Shown: positions 22,789-33,830, numbered from the stretch's first letter. The stretch is 64,000 nucleotides of DNA from Ornithodoros turicata (GCF_037126465.1 NC_088203.1:79828168-79892167); one strand, 5' to 3'. Notes: generated by a model not told the origin, from the letters alone. A program made the numbers and translations.

Positions 22789-24239
22789 TGGGCGGCCTCA
22801 CTCATGAGGACGCCTCACCCTCACCTAACGACGATGAGGTGAGGGTGAGTGAGGCCAGACCACGCTGAATGTTCCTCATGAGGACAGTCGTGAGGCATTG
22901 TCCTTGATTAGGCCCACCGTGAGGGCCCTCATGAGGTCAGTCGCCGTGAGGCCATCAATACGTGAGGGTACAACGTATTCCGTGAGGAGCCTCACAGATG
23001 AGGCCGTGAGGCCCTTTGTGAGGAACCTCACGGATGAGGCCGTGAGACCCTTTGTGAGGAGCCCCACTGATGAGGCCATGAGGCCTTTCGTGAGGGACCT
23101 CATGGATGAGGTCATGGATCCATACGTGAAGAGCCTCACTTAGAGAAGGTGTGGCGGAGATGACGTCACTCTGCGCGAAGGGCCAATGAAAATTTGAAGA
23201 TCTTCGAGGATCGCTATGTTCCGTTCTTATGTTTCTGTCCTCCATATATGAAGACTTCCATGAAGAACCTCACAGGTGAGGGCATGCGGCTTCTTCACAA
23301 GGGACCTTACAGATAAGTAATGACTCTCTTAGTGGGCCACGTTAAGTTGTTGCATAATGTACAACCCCGAGACGAAGAAACACGATTTCGTTGACGTTAA
23401 ATTGTGTTTTGGTTAAATTTCGACGGTACCTCTCGTGGATTCGTTTTTCTGTCTGTTTACTAGAATAGCAGCGTCGTTTGGAGAGGCCCTGTACTGCGTT
23501 TTTAAAAGTGCGTGCAACTGCTTTTCCCCTCTAATTTCAAATGATTGTAAGTGGACACACGGATGCTATGTTGTGCCGAAGGTGCCTTGTTCGGTATGTT
23601 TTGATTTTACTTTAATGTTTCCGCTGCTGGGAATGTAACGTAGCTTTATTTTTCGTTTGACTCCTCTTGTTCTTAACAGCATAAAGCTCAATATAAAGCA
23701 GCGTTTACCGGGTTCTCCAAAGACTGTGCGACAGCAATAATGAGTGAAGTACTAAGGAAGGAACTAACAAAGCAGAACAAACAAACAACATTCAAAAAGT
23801 CACGGAAGACAGTCAAAGCATCAATAAATTAGGATATTAATAAACAAGAAGAAAGGAGCATGTAATGATCGAAGATGAGGCGAAAGCGCAGACTTAAATG
23901 CGGAGGACAGAGATGGACTGATGGGAGAGAATTGTGGTCTGTTTCACTCAATGCAGTCTTCTAATTTGAGTTCTCAGTGAGCATACCTTGACGTAAACCA
24001 AGCGTGCGAGACTGAGACCAAACAATAAACTATACCAACGTCATGATAACTCTTTATTTTCACACGTTGATAAATTGCCTCTTGTATGTCATTGGCGGTC
24101 CACCAGAAGTACACGAAGTGTTCGGTTTACCAGGGATTTGTTGAACGGACAAGTTCCCCGACGGGTATGAGCTGCTCGATTGTCTCGGGTTTGAGTGATG
24201 ACCTTCGTGTGCGTTGGTGCGAGCCAGCAATGAAAAAAG

Positions 24240-25054
24240 TAGGGATGTGCCGACCGAATTCGCGAATCATCGAATCCACGAAACCTAGGCATGGACTTGA
24301 GATTCGGGAATCCGAATCCCAGTGCCCAAAACGGCGAATCGAATCTTTCAAATCCACCAACCACGTTTTTTTGTGTGTGTTTCTTTTCTTTTTCAAACTG
24401 GCGCCTCCGGAGTCAGCGAGATCCTCACTGACCGACGGGTGTTTTCTTGTTTGTTTGTGTACATTGCTCTGGACTGAAAGAGTTCAGGCAGGAATTGTTA
24501 CATTACAAGTTTAAAAGTAATATGGCTTTGCTTTTGATTGTTGCTTTAGCTTTATGGAAATAATTCAAACTAGAGAATTTATGCATTTCTTGCAGTCGAT
24601 GAACAACAAGTTAAATAAATTAATTACGTTGAAGAACTATATGGATGTATTTTCCCCTGAAACTGAAGCGTTATTTAATTTGTTTTTCATTAAATAAAGG
24701 CATCATATTCTGCTTCAAAACACTTTTCACCAGATGTGTTTTTTTTCTTTGTCTGGCTTTTAAAACTCTTTTTAAAGAAAGGATTCGAAACATTCGCGAT
24801 TCGTAAGAATTGTGGATTCGCAGAGCCTTCCTTGGGTGGCGGCCCGTGTGTGATGACGAAGACGTGCCTCTGCTTCCACGCGCTACGGCGCTGGCACGGC
24901 AGTTCTACCGGCTCCGTCCTAGCGTGAGGCCACGACCATCTGCCCGCTGGGACATTCCATCATCGCCGGTCAGGACTCATGTAGAGGGACACCACCTCCT
25001 CTACACTTGGATTCGGATTCTGATTCGGAAAATTCTGGATACGTCCCATCTCTA
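24240..25054. mobile_element. hAT-like element with GAATCC word ends
   Basis: The left end reads TAGGGATGTGCCG and the right end is the complement of TAGAGATGGGACG. Flanking octamers GAAAAAAG (24232-24239) and GAAGAAAG (25055-25062) differ at one base. Subterminal regions carry GAATCCGAATCC, GATTCG and complements many times. No transposase is present. The 171-bp solo LTR at 24835-25005 sits inside it. Confidence 0.8.
24835..25005 (+). repeat. Solo LTR of the TRIM family
   Basis: It is exactly 171 bp like the LTRs of the TRIM at 40615-41534 and ends CTCTACA. The 4-bp duplication CTTG flanks it (24831-24834 and 25006-25009). Its first base is G rather than T. It probably arose by recombination between the two LTRs of an inserted TRIM. 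Confidence 0.88.
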
Positions 25055-25593
25055 GAAGAAAGTCTTTCAGCTGACTTTGATGTAGCTGGCATGCCAAAAC
25101 ACACAGCAGCAAGCTTCGCAGTTTGTCTTCCAAAATGGAAGTGGTTCATCTACGCTGCATGGGGCTCGCAAGTATCTGTCTAACTCCGTGTCCATATCAT
25201 CTGGGGTTGCCTCCTAGTGACTTGAAAACACGTGAAGCCATCAGGGCCCTCATGATGTGAGGGCACGTGAGGATGAGGGGTCGTGAGGCCATGTGGGTCC
25301 TCATTAGCCGAAAGTACATGAGGCGCCGTGAGGACACGAGGGCCCTCATGAGGTGATGGCACGTGAGGATGAGGACTCCTGAGGCCATGAGGACCCTCAT
25401 GAGGTGAAGATACGTGAGGCCATGAGGGTTGTGAATAGCCTCATGAGGTGAAGGCATGTGAGGAAGAGGATCCCTTTCGGGATCCCGATGCCCTGAGGTG
25501 CGGTTTGTGAGAGTAAAATTTAAAATGGAATGTGAGGGTGAGTGAGACCGATAAAGTCTGTGCTTCGTGAGGTGAGGATGAGTGAGGCCGCAG

Positions 25594-26110
25594 GAAAACG
25601 CGCACCTATGCATACAAGTCTCTACAAGTTTCTACTGCTGAAGGAAGTGGTTCTACCCAAACGGTTCCAATCTTAACACTGTAACGGATGTTTTCTACCT
25701 TAGAAGTGAAATACTTCTGCAGGCGGGGAGGGGTATTTCACACGTTTCGGGAGAAGCATTTGCCACCACGTGCATAGAACTCTTCTTCCGTTGCAGTGAG
25801 AACTGTTCCGTCTTGTTGGGGTGCACGTGACGCTAACGCTGACTAACTACGCTGACGCTAACTAATGTAGTTAATGGACAGTCTTCCGATGTGGATAACA
25901 TGGAAGCACACAGAAAAGGCTGTTACAAATTACAAGTCTTTATCTCGTACAATCTACCTCAATGAAGACACAGCAGCTTTATCACATGAGTTCACCAATG
26001 CGAGGGGTACATTTATTAATTTGCAGAGCACCTGCAGTGTGGACGCGGAGTTCGGCATGAATTCAATGCCCTTAAAGAAGAAAAACAATGTACAAGTTTC
26101 CGGCGATGCA
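25594..26110. other. Unassigned stretch
   Basis: Nothing recognised; the plus-strand frame 25874-26245 has no known motif and runs into the hairpin. Confidence 0.3.
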
Positions 26111-26343
26111 GAATCAAAAATAACAAAGACGGTTAAGGGCATCAACTGTTTACTATATACATTAAAAACAAGACTTTCGTGCAGTAGGCTGCACTTCTTC
26201 AGGTTGAACCTGAAGAAGTGCAGCCTATACTGCACGAAAGTATAGTAAGTAAAAGTAAGTATAGTAAGTAAGTATAGTAAGTAAAGTAAGTAGTAGTGTA
26301 GTAAACAGTTGATGCTCTTAACCGTCTTTGTTATTTTTGATTC
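26111..26343. repeat. Two-tier hairpin with tandem repeat
   Basis: An outer inverted repeat pairs 26111-26155 with 26299-26343. Inside it, 26173-26241 is a near-perfect palindrome with essentially no loop and a 2-base indel. Between the inner palindrome and the right outer arm lies a AAGTATAGT-type tandem repeat of about 55 bp. Confidence 0.85.
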
Positions 26344-26344
26344 C

Positions 26345-26400
26345 CTTAAAGAGGGTAAGAACTCCTATCTCCATGTATTTAGCTACGGGTGTATGTAATA
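26345..26400 (+). repeat. 3' fragment of the second SINE type
   Basis: GGTAAGAACTCCTATCTCC and ATGTATTTAGC...CGGGTGTA match the 3' end of the SINE at 14631-14930. The fragment begins right beside the hairpin. Confidence 0.75.
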
Positions 26401-26626
26401 TTGTTTTTCTTGATAATGCGGCTATCATTGCTGCAGATATACATAATCACAATATGAACAGAATTAATGCATGAACATGATGTTCAAGAGATGCCGCTTG
26501 CGTCACCTCGTCGTGTGAATGTGTGTGCGAGTGTGAAAACATGTAAGAGTGAAAGTGGAGCGAGTGATTGAGTATATGACTTTGCCCCTCCATAGGACAC
26601 ACCTTTCGGAGCCACTTCAGAGGGGT

Positions 26627-26699
26627 GTTAGCTTAGCTCAATTGATCAGAGCCCTGGACCGGTAATCCAGAAGGTGTGGGCTCGAGTCTTACAGCTGGC
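26627..26699 (+). repeat. tRNA-like SINE head or tRNA-Thr(GGT) pseudogene
   Basis: The 73 bases fold into a full cloverleaf. The acceptor is GTTAGCT/AGCTGGC with two G-U pairs, and the D stem is GCTC/GAGC. The anticodon stem is CTGGA/TCCAG with loop CCGGTAA, and the T arm is GTGGG/CTTAC with loop CTCGAGT. The anticodon position reads GGT (Thr). The invariant U33 is C and the T stem has G-U pairs, and there is no Pol III T-run close behind. A SINE head is therefore more likely than a working tRNA. Confidence 0.6.
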
Positions 26700-27239
26700 T
26701 GCCCTTTTCAGTAACTTCATTGTTTCATCATCAATTTCTTTGGCACTTGAGGCTTTGTATGTATTAGTCCTTTCTATGTGTTCCAGCTTCAGAACATCAA
26801 TTCCCATTGTTTCCTTGTCGGCATTATTAATTTTAAGCGAAAGACTGACTCGAGAATTTTTCTGCATTTCGCCTTGCTCACCTCTTTCCAGTTATTATTT
26901 ATTTGTTACGAGATTCCGCAACGTTGTTCTGGTAAATGTGGTTCTTGGCCAATCCTAAAATTTCCTTCCGAGCTATGAAAAAGGTGGCCGCTCCCAAGTA
27001 CTAAAACTTCACTCCATCATTTTAAATAGTTTGTTCATTGGAACGTCATGGGACTGATCTGACTGATGTGCCGATGCTATCTACAACGCGATGATAGTTT
27101 CACCGCTGAACTTGACAACTGAATCTTGTCAGCCAATTTCTGTAGTTGGAAAGCGCGGAAATTCTATCCAGGTAGCGGAAATTCTATCCTGTCAATTTCC
27201 TAACCCGGCTTGAATCATGTTCGAATCTCATTACTCGGT
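26700..27239. other. Unassigned stretch
   Basis: It may include the body of the SINE starting at 26627 (GCTGCCCTTTTCAGTAAC follows directly). No end or tail identified. Confidence 0.3.
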
Positions 27240-27300
27240 ACAGAGAGAGAGATAGAAATACATGATGACGATGATATGGGGATGACTTCCGCTCAGTCCG
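27240..27300 (-). repeat. LINE 3' tail fragment
   Basis: GAGAGAGAGATAGAAATACA followed by TGATGACGATGATATGGGG and ATGACTTCCGCTCA matches 49050-49105, where the same segment lies 3' of a minus-strand LINE C-terminus. The GA run is the (TC)n tail read on the other strand. Confidence 0.7.
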
Positions 27301-28847
27301 ACAAGTTTCTGGCCAGTCAATCCAAACTGCAAAAACAGTATGAATAATTGAAGTGTTCTTCAGACAGATTATCATGGGAAGATCATGTGCATGACCTTTA
27401 AGGGAACGAGCTAAAGCCATTGTAAACTTAAGATACGCCTCTTCCCAAACCGTGTGGTTATCTACCATACGTTCCTAGCACAATAGATCAGTTGTTATAA
27501 ACCTTGTGTGGGGTACCGCACCACGTCGAAACTTCACCGAAAGCCATCGCAACACGCGACTTAAAGCAGGTGCATAACCCGGCTCTTGTACCGCCACGGA
27601 CGACTTTGAGATGATTAAAGTACAGGATTTGTATAAGTACTTCTTCTGAAGTCTTATCTGTCTGCGCTAAAATACAACCACTTCGTAATTCTATCTCTGC
27701 TATAATCAACCTCAAACTCAGTCAAACTGAAGAAATCATGCGTTTGGAAAGTTTCGCCCTCACGCAATAACTACGGTAAACGTCATTACTTTACAATATA
27801 TTACTAGTTTGAGTGACTCCGTAACAAAATACATTAATATGTTTCTCGACCTTCGATGACAGCCATGAGTGAGAGCAAAAATTAAAATTTTCCGTGTCAG
27901 AAAAGGACAACAACTCAAGTTGCAATCGACAAGGAAAATCTGCAAATTTACGTTCACTGAACTGAAATGTGCCGACTCAACTCCATGAACTGATTCAAGA
28001 ATTATTTCTTCTCTGAACCCGAAATGAACTTTAAAAAGTAGCTGATCAAATCTTCCCCGAAAACACGGAGCGCTACGCAAACGTCGTCTGCTCCACGAGG
28101 GCGTGCCCCCCCCCCCCCACCGTACATCGCGATCGCCCCACGCTGGAGCACTTGCCCCTAGCTGACCTTGTGTATTGTATTCGAGCGGAGTTTCCTGACC
28201 AGAAAGAGTATTAAGGGACCGTGATATTACTTTTATGTTCGAGCTCATCTATAGTTCTTCATGCCATCACTTTAGTGACAGCGAAAAAGCAATTCACGCT
28301 GTTGACGTAGTAGAAGTGTGTGCTGTATGGTCAACGTTAGAGGTCGAACGCACGTTACATCACACAGCGCCTCCCGGAGACAAAAATCATAGAAATGATA
28401 TTGCTTCAGAAAGCCCGGCCCCTGCGAATGGTGACTGGGATAGTGCCTCTGGGCATGTCCAATCTCCTGTGGCGCATTGCTATACTGTTTCTTTTTCTTC
28501 TAGGACGTGCACTCGTACTCTTCTTGTTTGGAATGATGCACGAAAGGCGGATGAACAACACATCACGAGGGACCCAGTGCCGTTGGGCCATATCTGCGCT
28601 GTGGCCTGTTTGCTTTCGGCTCGTGTGCGAAGCCCGACGTTAGATGTACATCATTCTCTTTGGCTATAGTATGTGCCTGCTATGCTTCTGTTGTCCTGCC
28701 TGTGCCCGAGTAAATATTTTCTCTTTCGTGCCTGTCTGCTGACATGGCCATCAGGTGCTTCTGGACCAAGAGGGACGCACTGCCATTCATATGGTTGTTT
28801 CGGTTACTTGTGTTAAGCTTTGAGGTAATGTGGTTCACTAAAATTGC
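27301..28847. other. Unassigned stretch with C14 run
   Basis: A run of C lies at 28108-28121. The minus-strand frame 27760-28248 (162 codons) and plus-strand frame 28235-28669 (144 codons) are the longest here; neither shows a domain I know. Confidence 0.35.
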
Positions 28848-29120
28848 GAGGACGGTTACGGGTCCCGTAACGCCCATTCCAGCGTCAAATCTGTGTGTGT
28901 TTGAGAAAGAACGCCTTAAAATTGTGTTAAAAAAAGTGTTGATTTCAGTGTGATGACTTCATTTGAGGTCGCTGAAATGGTTGGCGAGATGCGTCGTGTC
29001 TTGAACGATGTGGGTGTTTTCAAACAATGTGGGGTCTATATGTACAATCCGTGCCTGGTGGTTGGTTGGCGGACGTCAGTGTGTAGCGTGCGGTCTAGTT
29101 GCTCGGACATGTCATCTAGG
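28848..29120. repeat. Dispersed repeat, copy B (partner at 13793-14060)
   Basis: Same orientation and block order as the copy at 13793. Identity is lower near the middle, where an insertion of about 15 bases lies. Confidence 0.75.
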
Positions 29121-29874
29121 TCCTGTAAAGGCAAACTTCCATGGAGCGAATGTACAGCGAAAAAGCTGCGAACTTCGCTCAGCGTCGCACGTACTGCGCG
29201 AGGCGTCAAAAATGTGAGCGCCCGCCGGCTACCTGCCCACGCCAGATATTTTCGCCCAGCGTTCGCGATTCCGGAAGCGTCAACTGTGAGTCGTCGTCGT
29301 CTTCTTGCTATGGGGTGCTACGTCAGCTCGCTATCTCGCCTACTGCACTGCCGGAACGCCAGGCATTCTCTGCCATGAAACACGTTTTCCTTTCACAGTA
29401 TTGAATATGCCTTCCGCTACATTACTGGGAACACTTTGTTAGACAGTTGTTGGATTTAGTTGGAAAATTTTGTGACATTAAGTGCATTTTTTTCGAACAC
29501 GTGATTTCACTAAGCGTTCACTTCGTACTCTGGCAACAGTGACATCGGAGCATGACTTTTCGACGAGGTCCGCTGTTTTTTTTTTTTTTTTTTTTGTATC
29601 CCATGGAGCTGGTGCCGGCGAACAACTAGCGGCGGAACGCGCGTGGCTGTTTGCCGCGCGAACTTCGTTGCAAAAAAATCGCTCCATGGTGGTTGGCATT
29701 AACGCGAATTCCACCGTCAGCGCGCGGCGCGGCGGCGTGATGGCCTCCTCTCCACACGCCGCACCTAATCCGGTTATTGTCATCCTCTTCGCGCTTTCCT
29801 GTCGTGCAGCAGCTGTTTCGCTCTCTCCTCTGATGAATGACGCGCTCGCCGTGCATCCGGCGCTTCTTGTCTCC
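29121..29874. other. Unassigned GC-rich stretch with T18 run
   Basis: Both strands are open for about 140-150 codons (29478-29930) because the region is GC-rich. A run of about 18 T near 29578-29595 may be the tail of a minus-strand retroposon ending in CCATGGGATAC. No domain was recognised on either strand. Confidence 0.35.
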
Positions 29875-29928
29875 TTAAGGTTGGTCCTCACTGGTGCGTT
29901 TTGACGCACAGGCATCCGTTCCGTTGGC
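29875..29928. repeat. Left 54-bp inverted repeat (partner 32481-32535)
   Basis: GGTCCTCACTGGTGCG, TTTTGACGCACA and CCGTTGGC pair with their complements at 32481-32535 at about 80% identity. Possible TTA duplications lie outside each end. The pair brackets the gag-only retrotransposon and could be the terminal repeats of an older DNA transposon, or two unrelated opposed copies of one repeat. Confidence 0.55.
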
Positions 29929-30256
29929 ACGCATCCTCAATGCTCGACGCATGTCCTCATTGCCACGGACCTAAGTCTGTCAGTTGATGGTGGTTGACAC
30001 ATGTGGTCGACCAGGCGCACCAAAGTGGGTTCAGTGCATGCCCATACAGCACAGACGAAAGCACGGCGAAGGCACTACGATTGAACATGGTGTTTTAAAA
30101 GCGTTTTGTTTGCGTGCTGTGGTGCCTCGATATGGAAGATCCAGAAACGGTGACGCTCAGCGATGCTTTAGCTGGATTTCTTGCGGACCAGTATTCCTTG
30201 GCGGCGCTACTCTTGCAGCAGAAATTGACGGAGACAAGAACAAACATTGTCACGCT
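29929..30256 (+). other. Short open segment before the LTR
   Basis: A plus-strand frame from 30114 reads through SDALAGFLADQYSLAALLLQ and enters the LTR at 30257. It could be a transposase N-terminus of the bracketing element, but no motif confirms it. The words TTGACGGAGACA occur here and again at 32467, just beyond the far LTR. Confidence 0.3.
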
Positions 30257-30472
30257 TGTAGGATTCTCCCCCCTTGAATCAAACGCGGGGTTGAGTCCAA
30301 CTCGTCTTTTGCCAAACCGCCACACCAGAAGACACCGACAGAAGTGGAAGGAACAGACTCTCTTTATTACCTGATAAAGAGTTCAACAAATTCGAAAAAC
30401 GGGCACTCACATCGTGTACAATCTCAAGTCCAAGGCCCAACAGCAATTCCGTGTTGTCTCTCTTTGCCTCTC
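30257..30472 (-). repeat. 3' LTR, truncated (gag-only retrotransposon)
   Basis: It matches the first 215 bases of the LTR at 31860, including TGTAGGATTCTCC, CACACCAGAAGACACC and the AATAAAGAGAG polyadenylation signal read on the minus strand. The promoter half is missing; the break falls just before the small hairpin at 30481. Confidence 0.85.
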
Positions 30473-30480
30473 AAAATGTA

Positions 30481-30602
30481 CTGAAAGTCGAGTGCAATAC
30501 GGGTGGACGGGTAGCTGGAAGGCCTTGAATAGACTCGCGAAAGTAAAAAAAAAAACATTGATAAGACACATACCGTCCACCCCTATTGCACTCGACTTTC
30601 AG
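30481..30602. repeat. 122-bp hairpin element at the LTR deletion junction
   Basis: Outer 30-base arms, CTGAAAGTCGAGTGCAATAC to GGACGG and their complement, pair with two mismatched positions. The 60-base centre has an A-run. It lies exactly where the 3' LTR breaks off and gag sequence begins. Confidence 0.8.
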
Positions 30603-30679
30603 TGGATTGTGCTGCTTGGGATTCGCTTGCTTCTTATCGACATTTTCAGCAGCCGCCGACAGAACTGAGTCATTCCCAA

Positions 30680-31697
30680 TTACCGCCGCCTGCGTCCCGG
30701 GTTTCCCTGCGGGGGTTGTCTGGGGGTGGCAGTGGTCTGCTGCGGGCAGTTACGACGAAAATGATCGCGTTCGCCGCAACCGTAACAACGGGGTTGTGTT
30801 CCTGCGTTATTACTTGCCCTAGAGTCGCGCCTGTCCTGCCGCGGTGCATGACGTGCATCACCGACTTCGCGCTCGCGCGGCTCTGCTCGTGCCGACCTCG
30901 CTCGGTTCCTTTGCTCATATGCAAAGGGATCCAAAAAACGGTAAACTGGCCCGGCGGACGAACCGCCGTGTGTTCCAACAGTCCCGCGGGGGTTTAATTC
31001 CGCGTCTAACGACTGTCTCGGCCCGTTCTATGCGCAGCTAGGCTCCAGTGTTTGTTCCGGCCTAGGCGGTGGGCGGTACTGCAATTCCGCCAACAAATCT
31101 GCTTTGATGACACTGGCTTCTTTAGCGAGGTCATCGAGCGAAGAAAAGCTTCGCCCCCGCAAATAAGGCTTAAAATAAGGGTGACACTGGCGAATAGCGC
31201 GGGCCACCTTCTCGCTTTCTGTCGCGAGCGGTTCAGCTCTGCGGTGCAGCTCTTGGATTGCCCGGCTATATTCCAACAGGCTCTCCTCCGCGTGCTGCGT
31301 TCTAGTCATGAGTTCCTCACGCATACGCATTGCATAATCCGGGGGCAAAAATTGCTCCCGAAACAGCCGCTGAAATTCGGTCATAGACGGAAATGCGGGT
31401 TGAGACCGGCGCCACACAGCAGCTGAGCTTACCAATGCAGCGGTAGTATCCGGCGCAGGACGGCTTCGTCGGTTGCTCCAACGGCTGTCTGGTAAGCCTC
31501 CAGGTCCGCAAGAAAATCTTCGACGGACTTGGCGTCGCTGTAGCCCGAAAATGTTGGTATCGTCAGGTTCAGGCGTAGCGGGGGTTTCGAGGACGGCGGA
31601 CGTGCTACTGGGGAGCTGTCATCTGCCGAAGCAGGTCCTCCGCTACTGGCGGGTCGTCCTCGTAGACGTGCGCGAGAGGAGGCCTCTTGGGCGGCAT
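30680..31697 (-). pseudogene. gag: gag pseudogene of a Ty3/gypsy-like retrotransposon
   Basis: Read on the minus strand from an ATG at 31697, the N-terminus MPPKRPPLA meets an early stop. Shifted frames then give TIPTFSGYSDAKSVEDFL, MTEFQRLFREQFLPPDYAMR and LLEYSRAIQELHRRAE, typical of the retrotransposon gag domain. The nucleocapsid region at 30680-30934 has CYGCGERDHFRRNC, a C-x2-C-x4-H-x4-C knuckle. At least two frameshifts and an in-frame stop break it. No protease, reverse transcriptase, RNase H or integrase follows; the 3' LTR starts within 210 bases. Confidence 0.88.
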
Positions 31698-31839
31698 GGC
31701 CAGCAAATGCACACTCCCGAACTACAAATAAACAGCAAAAGCGACAGTGAGCGAAGGGCACGGGCGACAAATGCTACGAACAACACTGTCAATACACTAG
31801 CTGTCAGTGCCTCCCGGGCGTGCGGCAAGACGGGTCGGC

Positions 31840-31857
31840 CCCAACGTTGGGCGCCAA
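31840..31857 (-). promoter_or_regulatory. Primer-binding site
   Basis: Two bases inside the 5' LTR end (CTACA), the minus strand reads TTGGCGCCCAACGTTGGG, a usual tRNA-primer site beginning TGGCGCC. This fixes the orientation of the retrotransposon. Confidence 0.7.
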
Positions 31858-31859
31858 TT

Positions 31860-32461
31860 TGTAGGATTCTCCCCCCCCCCCTTTAATCCCACGCGGGGTT
31901 GAATCCAACCAGTCTTTTGCCAAACCGCCACACCGGAAGACACCGACAGAAGTGGAAGAAACAGACTCTCTTTATTACCTGATAAAGAGTTCAACAAACT
32001 GGAAAACCGGGCACTCACATCGTGTACAATCTCAAGTCCAAGGCCCAACAGCAATTCCGTGTTGTCTCTCTTTGCCTCTCCCGCGAAATGCCTCTTATCT
32101 TTCTTTTATCGTGGTAATCCTTCCGCGGATCCACCCTCCACCCCGGTGCTGCCTGTCCGTCTCTACAGTAGCGCCACCCCACCCGCTGCACTGCCTTTTT
32201 ATAATCTAGCCTCGTCTTGTCACCTCTATTTCTCTGCAAAACGTTTATTGCACTGCAACATCCATGGCAGCACGAGATACACAAAACCACACAACGCTGC
32301 TCTGTTTGCCGCCATTGCCTACCCAGTACAAACTGCGCATGCGTCAGGTTCGCCGCTCTGATAGGTGTCCTTGCTGCGTCGAACGCGCTGCTGTGCGGAA
32401 AAGTTGAGCCATTGCAAACTTGTACCTCCGTGCGTGGGACCTCTCCGTTAGCTCGTTGTCA
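31860..32461 (-). repeat. 5' LTR, full length (~600 bp)
   Basis: On the minus strand it has a TATA box (GATTATAAAAAGGCAG at about 32190-32206), then AATAAAGAGAGTC and an end in CTACA. The start is placed at TGACAACGAG because LTRs begin TG; no target duplication confirms it. A C12 run lies at 31870-31881. Confidence 0.75.
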
Positions 32462-32480
32462 TGGTAATTGACGGAGACAG

Positions 32481-32535
32481 GCCAACGGAAAAGATGCATG
32501 TGCGTCAAAAGGCATCAGTGAGGAGGACCTTTACC
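32481..32535. repeat. Right 54-bp inverted repeat (partner 29875-29928)
   Basis: GCCAACGGAAAAGATGC, TGTGCGTCAAAA and CAGTGAGGAGGACC form the complement of the left copy. It begins about 20 bases past the 5' LTR. Confidence 0.55.
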
Positions 32536-33298
32536 CTTAAACCAAACATGTGTACGCCACAACCGTCTTGTGCGGAGCTACACGGAGCACACGATCAGCG
32601 GTGGGTCTGCATACAACAACTGACGATCTAAAAACACGGGATTCTCAGACCGTTTCGTTCAATCGTTGTTTTCATGGGATGCGCGGAAGATATGGGAAGA
32701 TATGGAAACTTGCTTAGTGCACGTTCCATTGAAGCATGACCATCTGCGCATTGACGGAACAGAGGCGTTAGTCGCCCTCGTGTACCTTGTAGCACTAGGG
32801 AATGGTTCGAATGGCACCGGGAAGGACTCTGGAAGTACCAAGCCAACAAAGTGGCAGATCAACAAAACTCCATCACCGCTAAAACTTTCTGAGTCCTTCT
32901 TTCTTCGTCATAATTATCTCTGCAAAAGTCTTAAAGTTAATTAGTATATCCGTAGATCAGCAGGGAGTACATCGTACACTCGGATGACCCGGCAAGTAAA
33001 ACACACAACAGATAAATGATGATGACGACGATGATAGGATGTGTTAAGTTATACATATTAACGATTTATTTGCTTTCTTTCCTCTTGAAGGCTGTTTTTC
33101 TTCATGCAAAGGCGGGACGAACATGGCGTTCAGCAATGCCAGCCTCGCTGAAGAAGGCCTGCCCTAATGACAATGAAGTTCATTTCATTGCGCTTCGCAT
33201 TAGATCGTTCATGTCATGGCTTGCTTCATTATTTCCTGCTGTCTATGTTTCTTTTTTCTTCACAAATTAGCAGATGCAACGATGAACACGCTTAATGT
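32536..33298. other. Unassigned stretch
   Basis: Only short frames; no repeat ends found. Confidence 0.3.
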
Positions 33299-33400
33299 GT
33301 TGGCCACCTCCTGATGTGAATGTCACGTAATGTAAGTTTAATTGTGTAAATATTTGCGCACTGAACTCGGAAATTTGCCAAGTAAAGGTCACTTTTTTAC
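33299..33400 (+). repeat. Fragment of the CAGGGTG MITE
   Basis: CTGATGTGAATGTC, GTAAGTTTAATT and GTAAATATTTGCGCACTGAA match 37434-37520 inside the MITE at 37313-37784. Confidence 0.75.
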
Positions 33401-33466
33401 TGCACCATTATGAAGAGCGTGCCGAATTTACTCAAATTCATGGTAATTCACAGTGATATTCAGGAG

Positions 33467-33830
33467 CTATCCCATTGGAAAAAAATGCCGAACATCATGC
33501 TTTTCGAAGCACTCGAGCATAACATAACGCGCGAAGACTTTCTGAGCGCAATCGCCGTCAGTCCGATGTAAGGAGGTTACAAGCCCAGCCCACAGAGTGA
33601 TAGTAGAAAAAGTGACAGTTCCTAAAATTGCGAGAGGGAAGGCATGGTCCCAGCGGAAGTCGGACGCGATAAGCCAGACCTGTGTTATTCCTTTTTACGA
33701 AGCTGGTGTGGGCTGGGTTCCCAACCTCCTTTCGTCGGACTGACAACGATTCCACTGAAAAATTCGTCGCGCGCTATCCTCTGGGAGCCCAGTAGAGCAT
33801 GATGTTCGACCATTTTTCCCGATGGGATAC
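33467..33830. repeat. 364-bp foldback repeat
   Basis: Arms 33467-33600 and 33700-33830 are inverted copies (ATCCCATTGG, GAACATCATGCT, GTCAGTCCGA and AGGAGGTT on one side, complements on the other) at about 75-80% identity. About 100 bp lies between them. No coding content. Confidence 0.75.

Larger units (their letters stand above)
22789..25593. mobile_element. CCTCATGAGG word-repeat element (hosts a hAT and an LTR)
   Basis: The left end begins GCGGCCTCACTCATGAGG and the right end is the complement of GCGGCCTCACTCATCC. Subterminal regions 22789-23300 and 25200-25593 consist of dozens of GTGAGG, CCTCAC and CCTCATGAGG words in both orientations. This creates apparent open frames rich in Thr/Arg/Ser that I do not treat as genes. 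The interior holds a decayed middle and the hAT element at 24240-25054. No target duplication was found. Confidence 0.65.

Noticed and set aside
22876..23245. Overlapping open frames on both strands rich in Arg, Thr and Ser
   Set aside because: They are translations of GTGAGG/CCTCAC word repeats in the element at 22789-25593.
25197..25613. 138-codon minus-strand frame rich in His and Pro
   Set aside because: Same GAGG-word repeat translated; no domain.
22215..25760. GGGGTAGAA element enclosing the whole 22.8-25.6 kb nest
   Set aside because: The supposed right end near 25650 has only one TTCTACCC and no inverted-end match, so a fourth nesting level is not supported.
26627..26699. Functional tRNA-Thr gene
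   Set aside because: The cloverleaf is complete, but position 33 is C, the T stem has two G-U pairs and no terminator T-run follows closely; a SINE head is more likely.
29478..29930. Frames of 140-150 codons open on both strands
   Set aside because: Explained by high GC content; neither translation has a domain I know.
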